DNA of 64,000 nt from Paenibacillus anaericanus (lineage in GTDB: Bacteria > Bacillota > Bacilli > Paenibacillales > Paenibacillaceae): positions 350,182 through 414,181 of the forward strand of contig NZ_RZNY01000003.1 in the NCBI RefSeq assembly GCF_003994475.1. The letters run 5' to 3'. Both the position numbers and the translations under genes were made by a program. Below the pieces are notes generated by a model. It saw nothing but the letters and a program-made list of their open reading frames with translations. It was not told the origin of the DNA and made no database searches. Shown here piece by piece: positions 27,349 to 36,777 of the stretch. Numbering within the stretch: position 1 is the stretch's first letter; every line of letters begins with the position of its first letter.

Positions 27349-29301
27349 TTACTCACTGTGATCGTGGCCCTGTTCCGCTTCAGACTCGCTGCCCATATAA
27401 ATTCGTATTGTCGAACCTTTTTCTACTCTCGCACCTGCCTTTGGTGCTTGATTAATAACCACAGTTCCTACGCCTGATTTAGCTAGATTAAAGTTCATGT
27501 TCATATCCTCATAGATCTCTTGCGCTGACTGACCAACCAAACTAGGGACTGTTACAATCGGTGTTTCTCCGTATTTATACTTCTTAACAACTTGATCCTT
27601 ACGAGGTGGAACTTTCATATACTCCAGTGCATCCGCTAGAATGTTACGGACGATTGGCGCAGCGACAACGCCACCAAACTGAATCCCTTGTGGATTATCT
27701 ATTGCCGTGTACACGACGATTTGCGGATCATCAGCTGGCGCAAAACCAATAAACGAGACAATGTGTTCATTTGAAGAATATCGTCCGTTTATAACCTTCT
27801 GAGCCGTACCTGTCTTCCCACCGACACGATAACCATCGATAAACGCATTCCCTCCAGTTCCATTGGCCACTACGCTTTCCAAAGCGGAACGAACTAACTT
27901 TGAAGTCTCCTCGGAAATGACCTGCCGAACTAACTGTGGTTCCACATTCTCGACGACTTCTCCCGTCTCGGTATTAGTCCAAGATTTCGCTACATATGGT
28001 TTGTATAACTTTCCACCGTTAATAGCTGCGGAGACGGCCGTGATTTGTTGAATCGGCGTCACCGATACGCCTTGACCAAATGAAGTCGTTGCTAATTCTA
28101 CAGGTCCAACTTGAGGCAATTTGAACAGAATTCCATTTGACTCACCAGAAAGATCAATACCAGTTTTAGTCCCAAAACCGAAGTCTTTGATATATTTGAA
28201 CAGTGTTTCCTTACCTAAACGCTGCCCGAGCGCCACAAACCCTGGGTTACAGGAGTTCTCTACGACTTGAAGAAAGGTCTGACTACCATGTCCGCCACGC
28301 TTCCAGCATCGTAGTTTGGCACCGCCAACTGAAACATATCCTGGATCAAAAAAATGATCATTGTACAGGTCAACCTTCTTCTCTTCCAATGCTGCAGCAA
28401 GTGTAATAATCTTGAAAGTTGATCCCGGTTCGTAGGTCATCCAGATCGGCAAGTTGCGATTATAAACATCAGCTGGATACTCCTGATACTGCGACGGTTC
28501 ATACCCCGGTCTGGCTGCCATGCCTAATATTTCTCCCGTTTTAGGATTCATCGCAATAGAAAGTGCTGAGTTGGCCTGCAATCTGGTCATGGCATCATCA
28601 AGTTCCCGCTCCATGATACTCTGAATAGACTTGTCTATCGTTAACTGCAGACTCAGTCCATCCTTCGGTTCTACATACTTCTCCGATGTGCCAGGCATCA
28701 ATCTTCCACCAGCATCAGACAAATAGGATACACTACCATTCATACCGCTGAGTTCACTATTATACTTGCTCTCAAGACCTGTTAGTCCTTGGTTATAACT
28801 CCCCGTAAACCCGAGAATATGGGCAGCAAGCCCTTCATAAGGATAATACCTTTTGTTATCTTCGGCAACAACAATACCCGGGAGACCCAAATCACGAATT
28901 TCTTGACCTTTTTCCATCGTAATTTTGCGTCCGCCGGGTTGTAACCTGACTATAGATTGTTTTTTGGTAATACTTTTCAGTACTGCTTCCTCAGTCATAC
29001 CTAAGAGTGGTGCTAAACTTCGAGCCGTTAATTCAGGTGACTTAATCTGCACCGGAATAGCCATGACAGTTGGTGTAGTTATATTATAAGCTAACGTAAT
29101 TCCGTTACGATCACTAATTTCTCCGCGTTTAGCAGAAAAAGGAATATTACGACGCCATAAATCCTCCGCCTGAGCTGACAACTCGGCACCTTTGCCAAAT
29201 TGCACATAGGCAAGCCGTACAGCAAGTGCCGCAAACAGCAAACATAACAGCATTAGAAGCCATAACAGCCTCCGTCTGACGATAACCTTGGAATTTTTCA
29301 T
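27349..29301 (-). CDS. spoVD: Class B penicillin-binding protein SpoVD
   Basis: Membrane-anchored D,D-transpeptidase of 650 aa, homologous to the PBP needed for spore cortex. It has an N-terminal transmembrane helix (about 11-31), a PBP dimerisation domain, then the transpeptidase domain. Ser294-x2-Lys297 is in YEPGSTFKIITL, S-x-N is in VVENSCNPG and KTG is in VGGKTGTAQK. One PASTA domain (about 585-640) ends the protein. It follows pbpB in the cluster as in B. subtilis. A hairpin lies before its Shine-Dalgarno. Confidence 0.93.
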   Translation of the reverse strand: MKNSKVIVRRRLLWLLMLLCLLFAALAVRLAYVQFGKGAELSAQAEDLWRRNIPFSAKRGEISDRNGITLAYNITTPTVMAIPVQIKSPELTARSLAPLLGMTEEAVLKSITKKQSIVRLQPGGRKITMEKGQEIRDLGLPGIVVAEDNKRYYPYEGLAAHILGFTGSYNQGLTGLESKYNSELSGMNGSVSYLSDAGGRLMPGTSEKYVEPKDGLSLQLTIDKSIQSIMERELDDAMTRLQANSALSIAMNPKTGEILGMAARPGYEPSQYQEYPADVYNRNLPIWMTYEPGSTFKIITLAAALEEKKVDLYNDHFFDPGYVSVGGAKLRCWKRGGHGSQTFLQVVENSCNPGFVALGQRLGKETLFKYIKDFGFGTKTGIDLSGESNGILFKLPQVGPVELATTSFGQGVSVTPIQQITAVSAAINGGKLYKPYVAKSWTNTETGEVVENVEPQLVRQVISEETSKLVRSALESVVANGTGGNAFIDGYRVGGKTGTAQKVINGRYSSNEHIVSFIGFAPADDPQIVVYTAIDNPQGIQFGGVVAAPIVRNILADALEYMKVPPRKDQVVKKYKYGETPIVTVPSLVGQSAQEIYEDMNMNFNLAKSGVGTVVINQAPKAGARVEKGSTIRIYMGSESEAEQGHDHSE

Positions 29302-29321
29302 AGATTGCCCTCCTTGTTACT

Positions 29322-29361
29322 TCCTGAGACATGAGTTGTTTCATATCATGATTATTCAGGA
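29322..29361 (-). other. Dyad between pbpB and spoVD
   Basis: Arms TCCTGA/TCAGGA enclose a nested CATGA/TCATG pairing, 20 bases before the spoVD ATG. No T-run follows, so it is not a terminator. It could be an RNA processing site or regulator site controlling spoVD separately from pbpB. Confidence 0.3.
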
Positions 29362-29381
29362 CAAGGAGGCGTTAGAACAAG

Positions 29382-31592
29382 CTATGGCGAGTCGCCAGTC
29401 TCATCTTCCGGAACAGTAGATGAGTTACTTCCCTCCGCGTTCTCATTCTCTGCGGGCGGTTCCAAGATGAGAGTGACCACTCTTTGGCCATTCTCCTCTG
29501 TTAAAGTTTGATCAACCACATACCCTGCTCCCTGTGCTTTAACCGATACTTGAAGTACCGATAATAGTTCCATTGCATCTCGGAGCGATTCACCTTTAAG
29601 ACTCGGGATTTTCATGTTTTTCCCTTCCTCAGTGAGTAGATACATGTGCTGTCCCGATTTGAGTAGATTTCCGGCTTTAGGAAATTGAGAGACAAGGTCT
29701 GAACCTTTACCTAAAGTAACATAGGAAATTCCTTTACTAGCGAGTAGATCTTTGGATTCTCTTACGGAAAGCCCCTTTAAATCTGGTGCTTTGGAAGTAT
29801 TGCTTTGAGATCCGGTTGTTTTATTTGCAGTATCATCAGCATATTTCTTAGGTACACCCATATATTGCAGCGATTGATTTACAATTTTCTTAAAGATCGG
29901 TGCCGCAATTGCCCCACCACCAAGATCTGAATTCTTAGGTTCATCGATTACAACAATTACAGCAATTTTAGGATCATCCACAGGTGCATATCCGATAAAT
30001 GAAACAACCTGTTTTGTGTAATCATATACTCCCTTAACAGGCTTCACGGCGGTACCTGTCTTACCAGCAACGCGGTAACCATCGATATAAGCATGTCGCC
30101 CCGTCCCGATCTTCTGGTCCGATACGACCTGTTCCAAATAACTGCTGACTTCCTTTGCCGTTTCAGGTGTAATGACTTGGCGAACAACCGTGGGTTGTGT
30201 CTCTATCGTCTCATCCGTCTGTGGGTCGGTAATTGACTTCACAATGTGTGGCTCCATTAGGTTACCACCATTAGCCACAGCAGACACCCCAACTATTTGT
30301 TGTAGTGGTGTTACCACCAAGGTTCCATGACCGTATGACATCGCCGCAAAGTCGGCTGGTTGGACTGGCGCAACAGTACCTTTTGCCTCTCCTGGTAACT
30401 CAATCCCCGTCTTTTGTCCAAAACCAAAATTGTCGACATACCCCTTTAACCGCTCAGGGCCGAGCATTTCGTATCCCAATTTAACAAAGGAAACGTTACT
30501 TGAGCGCTTGACTCCCTCTAAATAACTAATCGGTCCCCAACCTGACCTTTTAACATCATGGATAGTCTGTCCTGGCACTCGAATACTACCTGACATATAC
30601 GTAGCCTCAGGATCAAATAGCCCCTCTTGCACTGCACCAGCCAATGTCACGATCTTGAACGTGGAGCCTGGCTCGTATGTTGATTTAATCGCATGATTAT
30701 AAAAGTTCTTCTGCTCGACATCTTTCCAGTATTCATTTGGATTATACGTAGGCATATTTGCCATTCCGAGAATTTCCATCGTCTTAGGATCAGCTGCAAT
30801 GACCGTCATACTGATCGGATCTAACTCCTCAAACGCTTCCTTCATAGCTTCTTCAATATAATACTGAATTGTATCGTCTATCGTGAGTTGCAGATTCTTA
30901 CCATTTTTCGCAGGCGTATATATTTCACTGGCTTTGGGAATTTCAATCCCTCGACCATCACTTTTATATTCAATTGAGCCATTTTGGCCCATAAGTTCCT
31001 CATTGTAATAGGCTTCTAGTCCAGACACCGCATTACCTTCACGATCTGCATAACCAAGAATATGAGCTGCAAGAGTCTCCTTAGGGTAATATCGCTTCTG
31101 TTCCTTAATCAGCGTAATGCCGACGTCTTCTAAATCATGGCTTTCCATGAGCTCAATTTTGAATTCCTCGACCTTATTTCTTAGCTCCTGATCGATCTTC
31201 CATCCTTCTTTGCGTACTTCTCGTTGGGGATAAAATTCACCGTTCTCTCGCTTCGCGTTAACTAGTACTCTTAGTTCGCTCTCTTTCTTATCCAAGATCT
31301 TACTTAGGCCCTCTACAATCTCGTCCTGAAGATTGTATTGGTTAATGACCTTCGGATTAACGGCTACGGTATATGCAGGTGCGTCAATAGCCAGCACGTC
31401 TCCATTTCTGTCCGTAATCACCCCACGTGAAGCCGGTAAGACTTTTTTCTTAGACCATAGTTCCTCAGCATGTCCCTGCCAAAAATCTGCCTGAACTACC
31501 TGAATCACAAACACTTTTCCTACCAATAAAGCAAAAAAGAGGGTGATGCACCCTCCTATCAACAGTGTTCGAAGCTTAATTCTCTTTATCAT
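29382..31592 (-). CDS. pbpB: Class B penicillin-binding protein PBP2B
   Basis: Septal transpeptidase of 736 aa. N-terminal membrane anchor (about 8-32), dimerisation domain, then the transpeptidase with Ser310-x2-Lys313 (YEPGSTFKIVTL), S-x-N in KRSSNVSF and KTG in VAGKTGTAV. Two PASTA domains follow (starting APDLKGLSVRES and KIPSLKGESLRDAM) and an acidic tail. It is placed after ftsL, its divisome partner, as in Bacillus. The paralogous spoVD lies directly downstream. Confidence 0.95.
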   Translation of the reverse strand: MIKRIKLRTLLIGGCITLFFALLVGKVFVIQVVQADFWQGHAEELWSKKKVLPASRGVITDRNGDVLAIDAPAYTVAVNPKVINQYNLQDEIVEGLSKILDKKESELRVLVNAKRENGEFYPQREVRKEGWKIDQELRNKVEEFKIELMESHDLEDVGITLIKEQKRYYPKETLAAHILGYADREGNAVSGLEAYYNEELMGQNGSIEYKSDGRGIEIPKASEIYTPAKNGKNLQLTIDDTIQYYIEEAMKEAFEELDPISMTVIAADPKTMEILGMANMPTYNPNEYWKDVEQKNFYNHAIKSTYEPGSTFKIVTLAGAVQEGLFDPEATYMSGSIRVPGQTIHDVKRSGWGPISYLEGVKRSSNVSFVKLGYEMLGPERLKGYVDNFGFGQKTGIELPGEAKGTVAPVQPADFAAMSYGHGTLVVTPLQQIVGVSAVANGGNLMEPHIVKSITDPQTDETIETQPTVVRQVITPETAKEVSSYLEQVVSDQKIGTGRHAYIDGYRVAGKTGTAVKPVKGVYDYTKQVVSFIGYAPVDDPKIAVIVVIDEPKNSDLGGGAIAAPIFKKIVNQSLQYMGVPKKYADDTANKTTGSQSNTSKAPDLKGLSVRESKDLLASKGISYVTLGKGSDLVSQFPKAGNLLKSGQHMYLLTEEGKNMKIPSLKGESLRDAMELLSVLQVSVKAQGAGYVVDQTLTEENGQRVVTLILEPPAENENAEGSNSSTVPEDETGDSP

Positions 31593-31643
31593 AATAGGAC
31601 CTCATCAATTCTTTATTTCTGAACCGTAGTTGTACTGTCACTG

Positions 31644-32036
31644 TTAGCTATGGTCTGCCGTCGATGTTGGAACCGTTACGTTAAAGCCTTCAACTAGCGG
31701 CTCTACATAGCCAAGTTCTGCCGCTTTTTCAGGAATTTGCTGTTCTAATACTTCCTTCTGGATGGATAATTCATTGATTTCTGTATTCATTTTCTGAATT
31801 TCCGCATCCATGTTATACATTTGTCGTTTAATATTGTATATCCCCGAATTCTGCAATAACAGACCGCCCATTACAGCTACACAGATTAGAACCGTCAGCA
31901 AATAAAGGAGCTTCTCTCCTACCGGAAGTTGTGACCGGCGTGTTACAACTTTCGTCGTCTCGCGGTAACGCTCTGGTTGGTAGCTGCGTTCCGCAGACTT
32001 TTGTTTTACTGCCAAATTCCCCCGTGTATACGCCAT
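31644..32036 (-). CDS. ftsL: Cell division protein FtsL
   Basis: Small bitopic divisome protein of 130 aa. A basic cytoplasmic part (about 1-50) leads to a transmembrane helix (KLLYLLTVLICVAVMGGLLL, about 53-73) and an extracytoplasmic leucine-zipper-like coiled coil (IQKMNTEINELSIQKEVLEQQI). FtsL sequences diverge widely, so identification rests on topology and on the position between rsmH and pbpB, from which it is separated by one base and 51 bases. Confidence 0.9.
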   Translation of the reverse strand: MAYTRGNLAVKQKSAERSYQPERYRETTKVVTRRSQLPVGEKLLYLLTVLICVAVMGGLLLQNSGIYNIKRQMYNMDAEIQKMNTEINELSIQKEVLEQQIPEKAAELGYVEPLVEGFNVTVPTSTADHS

Positions 32037-32037
32037 A

Positions 32038-33012
32038 TCACTTTTCCTCCGCTAAGTAATGCAATTTCTCCGCCACACGCAATTTTGCTGAGCGTGCCCG
32101 GGGATTTTGTTCCAGCTCTTCATCTGACGGAACTACTGGCTTCCGGTTGATTAATTTAAGCTGACCTTTATTACCGCATACGCACATTGGAAAATCAGAT
32201 GGGCATGTACATTTTTCCACGTATCCGACAAATATTTGCTTACAGATTCGATCTTCTAACGAGTGGAACGTAATGACGGAGACTCGTCCTCCAGGTGCTA
32301 AACATTTAACCGCCGCATGCAACGCTTCTTCAAATGCGCCTAGCTCATCGTTCACAGCAATACGTAACGCTTGAAAGCTTCGTTTGGCAGGATGTCCACC
32401 CGTACGACGTGCTGCTGCAGGTATTCCTTCTTTAATCAGTTCAACAAGTTGGCCTGTCGTCTCTATCGGGCTTTCTTCACGCTTCGTTACGATGACCTTA
32501 GCAATCCGTCTAGAAAACTTCTCTTCGCCGTATTGAAACAATATTTTGGCGATATCTCGCTCTGACCATTCATTGATGATCTCTCTTGCCGTGAGTTCAG
32601 CGGTTTGGTCCATTCTCATATCAAGAGGTGCATCCGCGTTGTAACTAAACCCACGCTCTCCTTCATCAAATTGTGGAGAAGATACACCAAGGTCAAACAA
32701 TATCCCATCTACTTGAGGAACGCCTTGAACCTGTGGCACTCCTTCTATCTGAGCCAACTTCTCTTCTAAGTGTCTAAAATTACTTCTAACCAAGGTTAAA
32801 CGTTCACCTTCTGAGGATAGATGTTCTTTCGCGTTATCTAGCGCCCAATCATCTTGATCGAAAGCGATTAATCTGCCTTCTGCACCAAGCTTGGATAAAA
32901 TAACTGCACTGTGACCGCCACCCCCAAGGGTGCAATCTACATAAATGCCATCAGGCTTAATGTGCAGCCCTTCTGTCGCTTCTTTCTTAAGCACCGTGAT
33001 GTGATGAAACAA
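32038..33012 (-). CDS. rsmH: 16S rRNA m4C1402 methyltransferase RsmH
   Basis: SAM-dependent N4-methylation of C1402 in the ribosomal P site. It has 324 aa. The SAM motif is [16 protein letters not shown] near residue 25. The MraW signatures [35 protein letters not shown] and [15 protein letters not shown] follow. A short insertion around residues 93-103 repeats Val-Pro-Gln-Val. It is the second gene after mraZ, one base before ftsL. Confidence 0.97.
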   Translation of the reverse strand: MFHHITVLKKEATEGLHIKPDGIYVDCTLGGGGHSAVILSKLGAEGRLIAFDQDDWALDNAKEHLSSEGERLTLVRSNFRHLEEKLAQIEGVPQVQGVPQVDGILFDLGVSSPQFDEGERGFSYNADAPLDMRMDQTAELTAREIINEWSERDIAKILFQYGEEKFSRRIAKVIVTKREESPIETTGQLVELIKEGIPAAARRTGGHPAKRSFQALRIAVNDELGAFEEALHAAVKCLAPGGRVSVITFHSLEDRICKQIFVGYVEKCTCPSDFPMCVCGNKGQLKLINRKPVVPSDEELEQNPRARSAKLRVAEKLHYLAEEK

Positions 33013-33035
33013 GCTGCAGCCCTCCAGACAAAAAT

Positions 33036-33473
33036 TTATAAATCAAAATTAAAATCAACCAACTTCTCGGCAATTTCGTTAAAGGTATCTTCTGACTGTT
33101 GAAAGTATTGTTCCCATGTATCCCGGCTCCAAATCTCAACACGGTTCGACACACCTAGAACAACGCAATCCTTCTCCAGCTTTGCGTAATCCCTCAAACT
33201 CCCCGGTAAATTTACCCTTCCCTGTTTGTCCCACTCACATTCCGTTGCCCCGGAGAAAAAAAAGCGGGTAAACGCACGTGCATCGGATTTCATCAGAGGT
33301 AGAGCTTTAAGTTTCTGCTCAAGTACTTCCCATTCTTGCAGTGGGTAGACAAACAGACATTTGTCTAAACCGCGAGTGACAACAAAAGAGGAGCCCAGGA
33401 GGTCACGAAATTTAGCCGGTATAATAACCCGACCCTTATCGTCAATGCTATGTTGAAATTCTCCCATGAACAT
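33036..33473 (-). CDS. mraZ: Transcriptional regulator MraZ
   Basis: DNA-binding regulator of the dcw operon, 145 aa, with two SpoVT/AbrB-type half-domains: [24 protein letters not shown] at the start and a second with the [15 protein letters not shown] pattern. I start at ATG 33473, ten bases after AAGGAG and matching the family's usual N-terminus; a GTG four codons earlier has no Shine-Dalgarno spacing. Three tandem MraZ boxes lie about 30 bases upstream, so it is probably autoregulated. Confidence 0.95.
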   Translation of the reverse strand: MFMGEFQHSIDDKGRVIIPAKFRDLLGSSFVVTRGLDKCLFVYPLQEWEVLEQKLKALPLMKSDARAFTRFFFSGATECEWDKQGRVNLPGSLRDYAKLEKDCVVLGVSNRVEIWSRDTWEQYFQQSEDTFNEIAEKLVDFNFDL

Positions 33474-33501
33474 TGGATAACTCACTCCTTACCTCTTTCC
33501 C

Positions 33502-33528
33502 CCACTTTACACCACTTTTCACCACTTA
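33502..33528 (-). promoter_or_regulatory. MraZ operator: three AAGTGG repeats at 10-bp spacing
   Basis: On the minus strand the motif (T/A)AAGTGG occurs three times, at 33502-33508, 33512-33518 and 33522-33528 (CCACTTT, CCACTTT, CCACTTA on the + strand), exactly one helical turn apart. Tandem AAAGTG-type boxes are the known MraZ binding pattern in Firmicutes and Mollicutes. The AT-rich stretch just upstream (33529-33600) should hold the dcw promoter, but I see no unambiguous -35/-10 pair. Confidence 0.8.
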
Positions 33529-33607
33529 TAAATACTTATTATTCAACATCGATGTAAAAACTCCTTCTAAAGTTCACAATTTTTTTATTGGTAAATAAAG
33601 GAGATAC

Positions 33608-33639
33608 AAAAAACCCTCTCCTAAAATGCTCGGAAAGGG
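33608..33639 (-). terminator. Terminator after ahcY
   Basis: Minus strand CCCTTTCC-loop-GGAGAGGG followed by TTTTTTG. It lies about 40 bases beyond the ahcY stop and insulates the dcw promoter from ahcY. Confidence 0.8.
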
Positions 33640-33680
33640 CCAATTGGATTGCCGTGCTTGTTCAGAATTATGCCAATTTA

Positions 33681-34949
33681 TTACTGTTCCTGCCAGCTGT
33701 CTAAATACACCCGTTGCTCTTCTGTGAGCACATCGATACCGAGACCAAGGCTCTCTAATTTATAACGAGCCACTTGCTCATCAAGCTCATACGGCACATT
33801 TACTACCGTATTTCCAATACTCTCATAAGATTCGTTCACGTATTTCAATGACAAAGCTTGTAGTGCAAAGGTCATATCCATAATCTCAGCCGGATGACCG
33901 TCACCAGCAGCAAGGTTAACCAAGCGACCTTCCGCAAGCACGTATATATTACGACCATCTTTCAATTGATATTCTTCAATATTACGACGTACTGTGCGAA
34001 CAGAAGTTGATCTTTCCTTCAGTTCCGGTTTATTAAACTCAACATCGAAATGACCCGCGTTAGACAAAATAGCTCCGTCTCTCATCACTTCGTAGTGCTC
34101 ACCACGAATAACATCACGATTACCTGTTACTGTGACGAAGAACTCACCTACTTTGGCTGCTTCAATCATCGGCATAACTTGGAATCCGTCCATGTAAGCT
34201 TCAACTGCTCTAATTGCATCAATCTCAGTTACTATAACGTTCGCACCAAGCCCTTTAGCTCGCATAGCAACGCCTTTACCACACCAGCCATATCCCACAA
34301 CAACGACATTTTTACCTGCCACTACTAAGTTTGTAGTTCGATTAATTCCATCCCATACCGACTGGCCTGTACCATAACGGTTATCAAATAGATATTTGCA
34401 ATACGCATCGTTTACAGCCACCATCGGGAACTTGAGGCTACCCTCTTTGTCCATAGCTTTCAAGCGTAGAATCCCCGTTGTGGTCTCTTCAGCTCCGCCG
34501 CGGACATTCTCCATCAAGTCTGGACGTTCAGAGTGCATAATAGAGACGAAATCGCCACCATCATCAATGATTAGATCTGGTTTGTTCTCAAGAGCCTTAA
34601 TCATAAGTTCTTTGTATTCAGCCGGATCCGGATTATATTTCGCAAAAACGGTCACTCCATCTTCTACTAATGCAGCGCACACATCATCTTGAGTAGATAA
34701 TGGGTTGCTCCCCGTAATCGTCACTTCGGCTCCACCAGCTTGCACGACTTTTGCCAAATAAGCAGTCTTGGCTTCAAGGTGAAGTGAAATAGCTACTTTT
34801 AAGCCTTTGAAAGGTTGCTCGGCTTCAAACTGCTTGCGGATTCTTCCAAGTACCGGCATATGGGCCTCTACCCAGTCGATTTTCAAATGTCCTTCAGGGG
34901 CCAGCTTCAAATCTGCAACAATACTGTTCTTAATTGATTGTGAATTCAT
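33681..34949 (-). CDS. ahcY: S-adenosyl-L-homocysteine hydrolase
   Basis: NAD-dependent hydrolysis of S-adenosylhomocysteine to adenosine and homocysteine in the methyl cycle. It has 422 aa. The NAD motif VVVGYGWCGKGVAMRAKGLGANV lies near residue 215; FDNRYGTGQSVWDGI, NAGHFDVE and the C-terminal ending LDSWQEQ (in place of the classic LxxxQxxY) are present. B. subtilis instead uses the nucleosidase/LuxS route. It lies between bshC and mraZ with its own terminator. GGAGGG precedes the ATG. Confidence 0.96.
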   Translation of the reverse strand: MNSQSIKNSIVADLKLAPEGHLKIDWVEAHMPVLGRIRKQFEAEQPFKGLKVAISLHLEAKTAYLAKVVQAGGAEVTITGSNPLSTQDDVCAALVEDGVTVFAKYNPDPAEYKELMIKALENKPDLIIDDGGDFVSIMHSERPDLMENVRGGAEETTTGILRLKAMDKEGSLKFPMVAVNDAYCKYLFDNRYGTGQSVWDGINRTTNLVVAGKNVVVVGYGWCGKGVAMRAKGLGANVIVTEIDAIRAVEAYMDGFQVMPMIEAAKVGEFFVTVTGNRDVIRGEHYEVMRDGAILSNAGHFDVEFNKPELKERSTSVRTVRRNIEEYQLKDGRNIYVLAEGRLVNLAAGDGHPAEIMDMTFALQALSLKYVNESYESIGNTVVNVPYELDEQVARYKLESLGLGIDVLTEEQRVYLDSWQEQ

Positions 34950-34980
34950 TGTATTTCCCTCCTAAAAGTTAATGTTTAAT

Positions 34981-36618
34981 TTACAAGTAGATAACCCTGT
35001 GACTGCCCGCTATGTCATACGGAATTTCCATCAAATCATCGATCCAATTCATCCCGTAACGGTTCAAATAATAGAAAATATTATACACTCGTTCTTGTGG
35101 TTTGTTCTGTGGAAATAGTGAGAGCTCAATCCGTTCAAAGTGACGTAAGCCCACTTCATTAACTTTCTCCAAGGCATCCTTGGAGCGACCACGTAAATAT
35201 TCAATTTGATCAAATATTTTGTCCTTGTTAGCACTCCCCAATTTCAGCAGCCCATTCTGAATACTACCAAGTTGCTCAATCAACGGTTCATACATATCAC
35301 CAAAGGTTGTTTTGATCTCATCAAACCTTGCATCTAAATGTACTGCATCCTGCAAAGCGAGCCAAGACTCACGTTTCTCACGGAAAACTTCTCGATCCAA
35401 CACATCTTCCCAGGTCAGATCATACTTGTCCATCTGTTTGTGTAGCGTTCCTTCTATTACGGTAAAGGACATCCGTGGCAACAGTATAGGCATCTTAAGA
35501 CCAAGTTGATTAAACGCCCGACGTGTTAACGCCCAGTAAGCAATCTCTCCGGCTCCAAGTACCGATCCCAGTACTGGTAGTAAGCTATCCTGCATCAGTG
35601 GACGAGTAAGTACGTTATTACTGAAACGCTCAGGATGTGACTGCAGCACAGACAGGAGTTCCTCTTCTGAAAAAGCAACCTTCCCTTTACGATCCGTAAA
35701 TCTACCATCACGCTTAAATAGCAGAAGTCGATCTCCCTCGTGAATGTAGAATAGATTAGCTCCACCTTTTGCTACATCAGCCTGTGGTGTTCCCCCAAGC
35801 GAAGCTATATGATCTGCTGAAGCAAAGTATGCAGATTCTAATTCATCATTACTGGTAATGATAGTTTGGAATACAGGGACTTCAAGTCTACGAAGTGCAG
35901 TATCCGCAGAGTCCAACAGAATCAATCCATACTTACCAAACCAAGTACCTAGAAGTTTTGCGAAACTTTCGCTTAGAGTAGAAGATTCAGCGAAAGTTTG
36001 TCTCACATTCTCCATAAGTCCTGCCTTAAATTCACTACCAGGTAACAACTGTTCTAATTCATTTGCAACTCTGTCCCACTCTTCTTTACTAACCTCTGTC
36101 AAGCTTACAGGAGAACGTTTCTCGTCCTCTCTAGGTACGCGAATCCGACTAATTTGTAGATCCGATGATAACAAATACGTATGATTCACTTCGTCCCAAT
36201 CATGATCTTCGCCTGCAATCCAGAAGACGGGAACGACCGGGCGGCCCAGTTCAGATGATGCATGTTCAGCGGCCTTAATAATACTTACTGCTTTATATAT
36301 AACAAGTAGTGGACCTGAGAAAAGACCACTTTGTTGTCCCCCGACTATTACTGCAGTCCCAGGGTTCTCCAACTTATTCAATGATTCTGTGACAGCCTCA
36401 TTAGGATTATGTAGCAAGTTATATTCCCGCAAAGAAGTTACAAGTGCCTTACGTTCGATTCTTAAATCCTCAGTCTCATCTAACCATTTAATTCGTTTAG
36501 ACCAATCCCCCTCATCAAGAGGATTACTTTCATATAAATGTCCTACCGAGGCAAAGTCACTGATTAGTGCTTCCGCCAGCGGTTGAGTGGACAGTAATGG
36601 TTTATGAACAACTTCCAT
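34981..36618 (-). CDS. bshC: Bacillithiol biosynthesis cysteine ligase BshC
   Basis: Putative last-step enzyme that adds cysteine to glucosaminyl-malate to make bacillithiol, the low-molecular-weight thiol of Bacilli. It has 545 aa, the usual family length. Characteristic segments include VIVGGQQSGLFSGPLLVIYKA, PVFWIAGEDHDWDEVNHTYLL and the C-terminal YNIFYYLNRYGMNWIDDL. In B. subtilis the orthologue (yllA) also lies next to mraZ. GGAGGG precedes the ATG; ahcY follows after 31 bases, so the two may be cotranscribed. Confidence 0.94.
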   Translation of the reverse strand: MEVVHKPLLSTQPLAEALISDFASVGHLYESNPLDEGDWSKRIKWLDETEDLRIERKALVTSLREYNLLHNPNEAVTESLNKLENPGTAVIVGGQQSGLFSGPLLVIYKAVSIIKAAEHASSELGRPVVPVFWIAGEDHDWDEVNHTYLLSSDLQISRIRVPREDEKRSPVSLTEVSKEEWDRVANELEQLLPGSEFKAGLMENVRQTFAESSTLSESFAKLLGTWFGKYGLILLDSADTALRRLEVPVFQTIITSNDELESAYFASADHIASLGGTPQADVAKGGANLFYIHEGDRLLLFKRDGRFTDRKGKVAFSEEELLSVLQSHPERFSNNVLTRPLMQDSLLPVLGSVLGAGEIAYWALTRRAFNQLGLKMPILLPRMSFTVIEGTLHKQMDKYDLTWEDVLDREVFREKRESWLALQDAVHLDARFDEIKTTFGDMYEPLIEQLGSIQNGLLKLGSANKDKIFDQIEYLRGRSKDALEKVNEVGLRHFERIELSLFPQNKPQERVYNIFYYLNRYGMNWIDDLMEIPYDIAGSHRVIYL

Positions 36619-36711
36619 TTCTTGTTTACCCTCCTATTCTGCCTTAAAGCCTTCCTTGATTGTACCGAATATTCATAGCACACGTCAAAGTAAACCTCAT
36701 AGAAACCCATG

Positions 36712-36752
36712 AAAAAAAGTACTCATAACTGAAAAACAGTTATGAGTACTTC
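36712..36752 (-). terminator. Strong terminator after oppF
   Basis: A perfect 15-bp stem, AAGTACTCATAACTG and its complement, with a five-base loop and T7 on the minus strand. It ends the opp operon 25 bases beyond oppF. Its arms also allow weak termination on the other strand. Confidence 0.92.
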
Positions 36753-36777
36753 TATCACTATAATTTAGCTTTACTTG

